Shown one piece after another: positions 36,801 to 48,900 of a stretch of 64,000 bases of DNA. Numbering within the stretch: position 1 is the first letter of the stretch; each line of letters opens with the position of its first letter. The stretch is from Lamellibrachia satsuma (taxonomy: Eukaryota; Annelida; Polychaeta; Sabellida; Siboglinidae). The stretch lies in assembly GCA_033239005.1 (NCBI GenBank), contig BSQZ01000039.1, positions 4,609,316-4,673,315 on the forward strand, in the 5' to 3' direction. Both the position numbers and the translations under genes were made by a program. The notes below the pieces were generated by a model. That model saw only the letters and a list, made by a program, of their open reading frames with translations, did no database searches and had not been told where the DNA came from.

Positions 36801-39250
36801 TTGAATTCTATAGAATTGTTGTAGATTTCTGTACATTTTTTGCTGAAGGATTTTTATACATTGTAAATATTTATTTGAGTTGATCCCATCATACAGTGAA
36901 ATCACGTGACAAGAAATGTGTTTATCTTCAGGTGCCTTCTACGCCATGAAGGCTGTGTTGTCATACCATCACTCTCTTAAGAAGACCCGTGCTTCCCTTC
37001 CCCCCAGCGACTTCCTTCTTGTCGTCCCCTTTGTCTACCTGATGGCTGAAAATATCTCCCGGTGAGACTCAGTATTCGGGGAAGAGGAGACAGCTATGGT
37101 CTATAATAAAGCAGAGGCTGCATGTGTGCAACTTAGGAAAATATATTTCATATCAGGGCCGTTCTCAATTGTCAACATTTACTCTATTTACAAGGGCATG
37201 CTAAAGGGGGAGGGGGGTCTAAGGGGGAGGGGTTCTAGGCCCACATACTAGTTTTTTTAATGTTGGTTGCACGTGATATAAGACCACCGTCATTCGTGCC
37301 CGGTGCTGTAATACAATTCGATTAATTAACACCTTTGTGGTAAACAATTATCAATATGACACTATGGAGTTGTTAGAAAACATGCACTGTGTCACCACAT
37401 TGTTACATCGATATATTTTAATATTACATCGATATATTTTAATATTACATCAATATATTTTTTTTAATATGAACATCTTAAAGTACTAACTTGGGGATAA
37501 CTAATACGAATCTGTAAATATAGACAATGGTGAATGGCCCCCATAAGGGATGATATCAAAACGTTGATGTACAACACCACATAAAATCAATGTTATTTAA
37601 CCTCAGACCCCCCGCACCCCTATGAAACTTTGAATTACATTGACCAGTGCACAACTTTTACATTCGCCGGGTGATACTTCAACCATCATAATGCAAAACT
37701 ACTTGCTGTGTTCATCAATGTTTTGAGATCATCCCTATAGCTATGGATCCTTTTAAATACATAATTTGTGTCTGCTTACCTGTGTAAGAAATATGTTGGT
37801 GTTCTAATTTCCCATTATTTTTACCTAAGTGTTTTGCTAGTAAACAACAAACACTCCACCATTTTGTTTTTTCTAGTCAACTTTATTTAATTACAACCAC
37901 TGATATTATATTTTTGATAATATACATGCCCTTTCTTAGGTTTCTCTGTAAATCATTTGCAACATTAATAACAATGACATTTTGTATTTTAAATTGTTTT
38001 TTTCAAGTTGTATGCCATTAAAACAGGATTATTTTTAGGCATGATCTGAAGACATTGATAACATACAACACTGCACAAAATTGGCGTTATAATTACAAAC
38101 ATTTAAATCACACAGTAGGCTGAGATAACTGTTTCTCTATCTGCCTGCTCCAGGAAGGAGCCCGCCCCGGGACATATTGTTACACTCTTGGTGGAGGAAT
38201 ATTTCACCCTGATGGACAGCTTGCCTGCTTACGTCGATGGGGCTTCGGATGTAAGTGCGTCTTTATCATCATTACTCTCGATAAAGGCTGGTTTGTGTGC
38301 CATCATTTTCCGTGTATAATGCAAATTTTTTCCATTAATTGTTTTACTATAAAGTCCAGGTGTATAGTATACATGTTAACAAAGCAAAAAAAGTTGAATG
38401 AATACACAGTAATCAGGAATTAGATTGACCTAAACAGTTTACGCTGTTAAACAACCATCTTACGTCACTGTTTCTATTCCAATGCATACCTTCAATCAAT
38501 CCATGTACAAAAAAACATATTCTTTTTAAATATTGTGTTTTTGTCCACTTTACAGGCCAAATAGCGTTACTGTGAGTGTTAATACAAACCACTGACGCTC
38601 GCTGCAGATGACATTGATGCAACAAAACAGTTTTGGTGCATATTATACATGGTAGCATATTATACATGGTAGCATATTATACATGGTAGCATATTATACA
38701 TGGTAGCATATTATACATGGTAGCATACAGACAGTTTGGTATAATGATAAGGTCGTAATGTAATTCAAAGGTTCGTGGGGGTCTGAAGTCACACGACATT
38801 GGCTTCATGAAGTATCATAGGTTGTACAGATTATTCCAGTGATATTACGTAAGTGTATTATGTGCTTTTACAAAGGCAGTATCCTTCCATTGAATGGGGA
38901 AGTTGTTGCTACAGTGAAATTCAGTACTGCATGTTAGATATTTGGTAAAACCAGTTTTGATCTTCCATAAAATCTTGGAATGTATAGTGGTAATGTGTTT
39001 TTGTTTTGACAGATGGCATAAGTCAGACTATCAGTAATACAAAACGATTGGTAATTTCAGGTGCACTATCCAGAGCTGAAGCAATTTTTAGGAACAACTG
39101 CAAAATTTCTGTTTGAAATTTCTCCAGAACTTGGAAGGCAAATGGCCAACACATTTATACCATCAGATGGTAAGTACTGCAATTTGCTGCCATATACATG
39201 AACAATATGTTGCCATATACATGAATAATATGCTGCCATATGTGTATATA

Positions 39251-39311
<61 letters not shown>

Positions 39312-39403
39312 AATGTATATAAAAGGTATGACTGTATCAAAGTAGACCAAACACAAATATTGCAACATAAAAATCAAAATGTATGAGTGTGTTTATGCAT
39401 ACG

Positions 39404-39434
<31 letters not shown>

Positions 39435-42400
39435 ATGCGTGCGTATATATGGAGGTAATTTCACATGGATTTCACATTTTGGTCAATCCTGCTGTAAAAT
39501 GTAATCCTGTCATTCCATAATTGAAACATGTGGTGGCTGTTTCAGACATGATTGTAACGACCGATGCTAGTGTTGTAGACCTTCTACAAGACGCCATGTT
39601 GACCTTGGCAAGACCGATCATAGCCGCAATGTTTGTCAGTAAGTTCAACAATTACTCACTTGTTCAACTAATAAAATAGATAAACGTTTTATGAATTTCG
39701 TTTCATTATAATACATCTCGTGCAATTAGTGATTTTGTTGATGAATCTACACACACCATAGATGCCCGGTAGAAAAAAACACAGTGTAAAGAAAAAGATA
39801 AAGGTGTGTTCTTATACAGCACGGTATCCAGTCCTTTGGATGGTTCAAGGTGCTTTACACTTCACCCCCTGGCAGACCTGTTCATTCTAATGCCATCTCA
39901 ACATCTCCAGAAAGCATTCAGTGACACACTCAAGTTAATTTTTTTAAATGTGTCTTTAAATGTTTCCTAACTGAGCTGAGAGTCTTTTGTTTAATGTTCT
40001 CTTGCGGGTCGTTCCATTGTATGGCCGCGTGTTGGGTGAAACAACGTTCACCATAAGTTACAGTCCTAATCACAGGTACAACAAGAAGCGACTTCTCTGT
40101 TGCTCATAAAGAGTGAGTTGGCTGGTGTTTCTCCACAGGTTATGTCAGCATGGATGTAGCACTATTCATCTGGGACCAGTTCTTCATCACGTCAGACGTC
40201 CCTGACTTCCACAAGGAGCTTCTCCCGGCTTTCATGGCTGTCTTCTTTAAGCTGCTTTACAACAAACTGAACGACTGCGACTCTGTGAGTGTTACTCTGT
40301 GAGTGTTACTTTGTGAGTGTTACTCTGTGAGTGTTACTCTGTGAGTGTTACTCTGTGAGTGTTACTCTGTGAGTGTTACTCTGTGAGTGTTACCCTGTGA
40401 GTGTTACCCTGTGAGTGTTACCCTGTGGGTGTTACTCATGTCCTGAGAAAGTGATAGTTGCGTCCATCCAGTGTGCCATTTTGTTTTGCTTGAAATCTGT
40501 ATTTTTTACTTTAATTTCTGTATAATTTGACAAATCTGTATAAAATGTATTTGTTAATAGGCCTAGAGCATTCGGATTCCGATCAAGTGTCGCCACCTAT
40601 CAGGCTAGGAAAAATACCTATACCAAGCGATATCTGCTGGGTTATGCCAGACATATGTTCATAGTATCATGAATATTTTATTAATTCAGGTATTCCGCGC
40701 ATATGTGATTCGAAGTGAGCTACATTTTCCGAATCGAGTGATTTCATAGCAACACATATGATTGGTTTGTAAGGATAGCTCAACCTGGGATGATCACAAA
40801 TTGGTTAACTCTCAATAAGCCAATGACTTCCTTGTCCATTTGCCACCTGGAACGTATTCCTTGGGATGACAAATGATTAAATCTGGTTAAACGTAAATAC
40901 TACAGTCTACACTACAATCCACCATGGTGAATTATAATCACCATAAACGTGTACACCTGAACAGTATTCCCTGGCATTACATGTTGAGATGTACTTGTCC
41001 AGTGGCATGCCTAGGATCTCACAAAGTGACTAAGTTTGGTCTCCCATTTGGCCAAGTAGGGGGCCAAGCTTAGTCATCCATTAGTTTACCATTGTGACAT
41101 TGTCTAATGGCCCCCTAAATACACCACTGTATTTGACTGTAGTGGTTTGTAAGGGAAGCCAGAGTTAGTTGAGCCACTGGGTTAGTTGAGCCACCCATGT
41201 TTCCCAGGAAACTACAGCAGCGACAGTTACATGGTACCACCCAGTGATTGGACATGTTATTAGAACACGGTTGACATATAGTAAGTGCCATTTGTCACAA
41301 TGGTCAGAAAATGTGAGTTAAAAGTATGTTTTTCAAAGCTTTTGGTGATTGTGATTAGTGTCTGCTGGTGTGTAAACTGTCAACGCATGTGACCAGACTT
41401 TATTTTCTGTGCTTTTACAAATGGTTTAATTATGCACAGGGAAGAAGATTATTTAAATGGGCATCAATGAGAAGTTAGCTAAGAAAGCTTAATTGTCGAA
41501 ATGGGGCTAGTTGAGCCACCCAAGGCTCAAGGGAGGGTTAGTTGAGCAGTGGCTAAGGAACGAAGACGAGTGTTCTTTACCCCAAAATACATCAAGGAAT
41601 TAATTTTTCTGAACAAATTAGGACATTTATTCAACTTATACATGGTACACTGTGGCTCAACTTACCTCACACTAAATGTTAGTTGATCCATCTTACTGAC
41701 CCTATTTGAATCAACTACATATAATTATCTATGCATACTAGATATATTATCTTGGTATCAGATGGTCTACAAAAAATCATAGTTTATGTTAGTAAAATAA
41801 ATTTTGACATAGAGATATGACTGTGCCCTAGATATCAAAAAGAATGAAAAATGGCTCAACTAACACTGCCTTCCCCTGTACCTGTAAACAGAAAAAGATT
41901 TAGCATATGACCAGTCTGTTGATTAAGCGAACTTGTGAATGAATGCAAACTACACGTGGTTACAGCCGTCCAGTTATCAGGCCAAGGTGAAGGAATGTGG
42001 TCGTGAACTGCAAGTGAGACAGTTCCAATATGAGGTACTCATACTTGTGCTTGTTTATAACAGCAGACTCCACTTTACATAACCACTTCAGGTGGAGCAA
42101 TTTGATTCTAATAAGTGGCTTATTCATAAATTTCTGCCAAACAGATAGATTCAGAATAATGTGAAAGTTAATGAATGTAAAAGATTTAGATTTTTTTCAT
42201 ACTGAATTACTGTATAGTAGCTAAAAAAATTTTTAATTGTTATTGTCAAACAAAATATTTTCTTAGATAGATGAAAGTCACAATTTATTTATGAGAGCCT
42301 GTCCACATTGCAATGCAACGACGAGAGACAATAATATTTCTGGTTATGTAATATATTACTAGTACAGTACAATGTATTGTTTTTTTGCATCAAAAACACT

Positions 42401-42876
42401 GATCTATGGCAAAAAAACTTTGGGGTTTTCCAGGAAAACCTGTTATTTCATGATACAATGTATTGTTTTCATGCATCTGATTCTACTAACTGGAGGACAT
42501 GATTCTATTAAGCAGTACATTATAACACAGCTGGAATTGGGAGTTATTCCATCCCAGCCATTTAAATTGTACTAATAAATTTTCTACAATATACATAAAC
42601 TAGTTATTCAGATAACAGACAAATTAATGCAATCAATTTTGATGTTTTCATACTATTCGATACGACAGTATTTTGGTTAATGACATGTATTTGTTTTTAT
42701 GCAGATGCAGAAGCATTTCTTTGGTATTCTGCAGCCGGAACTAACACAGGCAGACAGAGGGGCTCTGCCAGCGCTGGATCCCCAAGGTGGGGAGGGGTGA
42801 TTGTTCTGAGTGTGGGAATGTTGTCTTCTAAATAAGAAAATTTGAATACTTATAAGTTTGTTACAGCTTAAGCTCA

Positions 42877-42946
<70 letters not shown>

Positions 42947-42954
42947 TAAGCTCA

Positions 42955-42992
<38 letters not shown>

Positions 42993-45900
42993 CCCTGTAT
43001 ATATATTATGTGTGCATTAAATTTTTTTGAAATAAGGTGTGTGATTTGTGAATGTGTAATATGCATGTACCTGCTTGTATGCATATAGGTGTGTGTGTTT
43101 CTATGCATGCATGCGTGTGTGCTTGCATGCTATAATGTGTACATTTGTTTCTCTTGTTATAATGGACATGCCAACTAGAGGGCATCCCTCCTATGTGGAC
43201 AGTTTATGGTGCACAAACTTCATTATTTCAATGTAAAACCACCTATTTCATGGACGGTGAGACAACAAGTGATCACTGTATACATACATCTAATTTTAAT
43301 ATATCTTGTGTTTCTTGGGATATTTTTGTGGAATTTAGCAAATCGTGTTTTTCTTGTGATTGTTCCACTTTCGTCTAGGCAGTTTCCCATGCCCCAAAAA
43401 AGTGTGTACCACACATACCTATACATAGTGCAGCACCACTGCACCCCACCTAGACACCCCTAATGCACTACATCACCCTGTCTTAACCTCTACTTCTGTG
43501 CCACCCAACACATACATGCCTTTCTTGGTTAAATCCATATTATTTATTTGAAATTCTCTATGAATCCATATACATTGTTTCATTGGTTAATTGGTCTATA
43601 GTATTCTGATTCTGATTGAATGTCTCTATCCAAGAGGCTACAAAACATACTCACATGAAGCAAAATTTGGTAGGTTTTGCCAGAAATCTGCCTAGCTATC
43701 AGCTTACTATAGCTATCTGTCTAGCTATCAGCTTACTATAGCTATCTGCCTAGCTATCAGCTTACTTTCAATGCAGGCAATGACATATTTGTGCTTTGAC
43801 CTGCTGTGAGTTTGTAATTCGATTTTATTCTTTTGTGATGAATATCAGAAAATATGTACATTTCACTGCAGATTTTTCAGTAAATTGTAAACAAATCCAT
43901 ATATAAATATAGGATATCGCTGTATTCCTCCCCAAATCCCCCAAAATCTGTATTGAATCTTGCAGCACCATGTACCACCCTAATGCTGCAGGTTATACCC
44001 CTCATGACACCCCTGTATTTGCAGCCCTACATCTCCCCTGGGAACATTGGGGAGGGGAAGATATTCCCCCTTTCACAACCTCCGAGGACCGTCGCAGGGT
44101 TCGGGAGGACAGGGTTGCGGAAAAACAGAGGGAGCTTGAGGAGGAGAAGGAGGAGATAGAAAGGAGGAAGAGGGAGGAAGAGAGGGAGCGAAGGTGGGTT
44201 CACCAAGGGACGAGGGAAAAGATAAAATTCAGACAGTTGGAGTTTTTCTGAATGTCTTCACAAATTCTGCAATCATTATTAGTAACAATACCACGTAGAT
44301 GCCAACCCTGTAAGACTGGTAACGGAAATCCATAAGACCTGCAAATGAACCCATATTATTATCTATTATCTATTGTTGTGCACATTCAAATGTTAAGTGG
44401 GTCTCGCAACACTTTAGCGCAGCTAACTCCACAGAGGGAAAATATTTGTGAGAATTGCTCTTTGGACATATTTTGGACTGATGATCTGATATTTGCATGC
44501 CATTTTAGAAATGACAGCCATATCCAGTAAAACAAAAAAGCCTCTTTTAAATGCACGAAACTGCATGGAATGTTTCCTATTTTGTATTCATATAATTGAT
44601 TGATATTTGTTATTTGGAATATTGAATCGTTACTGGGATTTTTTCATAGAAGTATTTAAGTAATTACCTTTTTTATGAACTAGTTAAGTAATTGTCCTGC
44701 GTAAGCATACATAATTATTAATGCACATCTCTAGTCTCAAGTGGTTTACTCCAAACAGCCCAAACTTGGGCTAACGCAGGAGTTTGTGGTGGACTGTGCG
44801 CATGCGCTGTGGGTGGTACATTCAATTAAAAGACTAGTATCATTAATGTTGCTGAAATGGTTTTTATCTGATAGTTTTATTTATTTTATGTATAGGATGT
44901 TTAACGAAAATGTTTAATAGGTTGGTTATGTGTATGGATACTGTCGCTGCCTTGTCACATGCACTCATAGACAGTCTCCATACCCACACCATGGATAAGT
45001 TTACGCTGAGCACTGTATTTTAAAGGCAGTTTAGGTGAGGAGGTGTGGTGAAAGGGAGTTCCATAATAGCTTCGTGAAATGATTTTTGGTTTTTTATGTT
45101 GGTAATTTTTGGTGGAATCATATTCCATATGCGAATGGCTCTGGAATAAAATGAAAAGACCGTTGCATTTATACGACACTTGGGGGCTATTTTGATAATG
45201 CGCATTCGTTCGAGGGTTGGCCATCCAAGGGCAGTAATTAGATCTGCTGGATTTGTGTTCCATCTGTAATCAATTTTAACAAATCTGGCAGCAGTGTGTT
45301 GCACTCTTTCAAGGCTTTTAACTTGTGAAAAGGTGTGGGGATTCCATATGGGTGAAGAGTACTCAAGTTTTGGCCGGATTAGCATGTTGTAGGCTGTTTG
45401 TTTAACTTTGGGTTTACATGGGCCAAGAGTTCGTGTAATCATGCCTAAACATTTTTAAGATTTTGAAGTTATGTCAGTGACGTGATTTGTCCAGGTTAAT
45501 TTGGAATCCAATTTTACTCCGAGGTATGAGTGGCTGGATACGGTGGATAATGGCTGGCCAGAAACCGAGTACTTGTGTGTGCTGGGTTTAGTTTTGTTTG
45601 ATATTGGAAGGTGGACGCATTTAGATACATTAAATTCCATTTGCCATTTGTCTGACCATGTTTGTAGTTGGCTTAGGTCAGTTTGGAGAATTTCGTGGTC
45701 GGTTTTGGAAGAAATTTTACGATATATAATACTATAATCTTTGATGTTCCCATTTATGTCATTTATGTAGAGTAAGAAGAGGACAGGTCCTAAAACTGAA
45801 CCCTGTGGGACACCAGATGTGACATCTGTGATGTCCGACAGGGCACCGTTAACTGAGACTCTCTGTTTGCGGTTGGATAGAAAGGATTTGATCCAATTTT

Positions 45901-48900
45901 GAGTGTTTCCAGTGATTCCGTAGGAGGTCAATTTTGATAGAAGACGTAGGTGAGGCACTTTGTCGAAGGCTTTGGCAAAGTCAAGCTAGCCTTATGAATA
46001 TGTGGAGAGGAGATGTGAATTTACTGTTATATATCAATGATACTCAGGATTTGATGTCTCCCCAGTAAACAATAGTATTTAAACATATTAAAAATGATTT
46101 CAGGGAAGAGGAAGAACGGATCACACAGCGAATGAAAGACGAAAAAAAGATGACTGAGAGAGAGAGAAAGCATCTTGAAGATTTGTTAAATGAAGTGTGT
46201 ACATTTTGTTCAGCTTCCATTTTTTCAGCATTTTTCTATTAGTCTGGAGCCACCATAGTTTTAATTAATTAGAATTAAATTTATTAACATTATATATTTT
46301 AATCACCAGCATATGTTTCCAGTTAAACTGATTTTATTATATTTTTATCATAACTAGATTAAACACCTAAAGTAGTGGATTATTTAACATCATAGTTAGT
46401 AATTCTGGTACAAACACAGTGAAGTAGTATTACATGATTATCATCCACAGGAAAAACAAAAACGAGTGAAGTCAGAACAGACGGCAGCATTGGACATAGA
46501 AGAACTGCAGCGAGAGATCGAACTACTCAAAAGATATCGGGCGGTATGTTGACTCTACCATTGGGATATGTATGTGTGACAACAATACAATCCAATAAAT
46601 CGATGAAATATCATGTGTTGGTGAATTTGAATAGAATGCAGTACACAGTCCAATTTGCTGCTATTTTGATGCAACAGGTCAGCCATCTTGGCTTCCTTGA
46701 TTCATTCCTCTCAATTTTAAAATTAATTAAAACATGAAAATGTGTATTTTCTCTAAACATACCTCCATCATCAATTTTCTGCATCACTTATTTGTATTTC
46801 TGTTGCAAATTCATACCACTATGCAAGTCTGTAACTTGGATTCCATGTGTGTCATATTTAGGAAATATTTGACTTTCCTTTACAGAACTAATTTAGATTT
46901 TTGACCTGTTGTTTTCTGTCATGGTTGTTTTTTGTTCTAGTAAATATTCCATAAAAAACAGCATAGACAGCAGTCTAGGATCTCACAAACGGGGGGGGGA
47001 TTTTTTTCCATTGCTATCATGTAATGGTGCAATGGAATTTTTTTTTATATTTTAGCCAAAGGGGCCATGGCCCAATGACCCTCCTAAATACACCCCTGAG
47101 TCTAGATATATGTACAATTATAATGCTCCTTTTAAAGCCATGCTCCATTATTGTGTTATATGGTCAGTTAATTAATTATATTTATATTTTAAGTACGTTT
47201 TGAGAACAAAATGAAATCAGTGGTACCACATTAATAGATATATAATGTGCCACTGATTTTATTTTGTTCTCAGAACGTATTTAAAATATAAATATAATTA
47301 ATTAACTGAACATGTGGCCTATATTTTTGATATTAAAATAGATTAAATTTAAATTAAGATTAAAGTAGATATTTCATCCTCTGTCTATTGTGTCATCCCG
47401 ATAGCAATTATTTATATGGTTAACTAGCTGGTGAATTATATAAACTGTGTAAAAATACGTTTATTCGCCAGCCTCACGTTTTTGTTTCTCTTTGCAGCAA
47501 AATATTGTGAAAACTGTCATCACTCGACATGTTTATGTTGCCATCTTATAAACATTCAGTTTCATTTGCAGAGATCACCGTCTCTTCTGCTCAAAAGCAC
47601 ACAGTCTTTGTACAGGTAAATAATATTTTTTATATTTTTTGTTGTATGTTTAATCAAGTATTAATTATGGTAATGTTTTGATGTATTTGTATTTTTTTTT
47701 AAATGCAATCAATGCTATGTAATGTGTTAATGATGTAATAATGTTTTTTTTATTTTGTTTCTTAAAATAAACTTAATAATTCAATTCTCTTCAATATGCA
47801 ATATTTTATTAAATACATTTGTTTTTATATAATTTGTTGTTATTTACGCGTGATTTTTGTACAAGTTAATATGGAAAATTATCACTGCAGGCATCTGAGA
47901 ACAAACCCTGTCCCAGAGACAACGAGGGCAGAGACCCCGGGACGTGAGCATGAATCTATCATCGCATTTGTCGACAGAGTCTCACAGAGTTTCCACAGGA
48001 GTAAGTTTTAATTTTTCCATCAACATTTACTTTTAGAGATTATGAATGTTTTCTTATATATATATATATTCACACTCCAAATGAAAATATATTTATAAGC
48101 ACCTAATTATATACTTGCCAGTAGGATATGGCCATGCTGTTTGTATCCTAACTCAACATATATGGCATACTTTGGCCTATGTTTACTAAACTAGTTTACC
48201 TTTAATCTAGCCTTGCTGACATGACATCTCATTTGATTGGGACTTTGTGATGGTTGTGTATATACCAGCCATGCTTAATACATCACACTGTAGTCTAGGT
48301 TTCTGATTTCATAGAACTGCGCATGCGCGTATCGGTCTCACTGTTAAGCACCCAGTTAAATGGAGACTTGACCGGAATATCCCACTTTAAAAAAAATTTC
48401 TGAGAAACCCACTAGCGTGATATTCTTGATAGTAGTTGCGAATAATTTGTTTTTATTAACTCTTTAGGTGTATAACCCCCAAACCGTGACTTGTTTTGCT
48501 GTAACTATAATTGAAACCATAACTTTGACAAATAATTGATAATATAGTACTAATGTAATAATTTACTAAAACGTGTGTATCATAAAGTGATAATGAGGTA
48601 CTTTGCAAAGTACACATATAACATGATTGTATCAAGTGAAATATGTGTGTTGATTGAAAGTATAATTAATGTATTTATTTTTAAAATGTTTAAAATGCAA
48701 TATCTACTGATTTTTATTTAATGTGAGGAACGTGAACACTGTTCCTCAGTTGCCCATGGCGACGGAGCTGACCGGGCGTTGCTTGACCAACACACGAGAA
48801 TGAGGCAGCGGGAACATGCAGAAGACGTGAAGACAGCCGAGGTAGGTCACACTTTGTTTTCTCTTGTTCTAGGCAGACAATGTCCTAGGTTGTCTATGAA

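Noticed and set aside
42705..42786. Donor at 42786/42787 for exon 11 of the TBC-like gene
   Set aside because: It would force the next exon into a frame that stops at 44159. The donor at 42796/42797 keeps the coiled-coil frame open.
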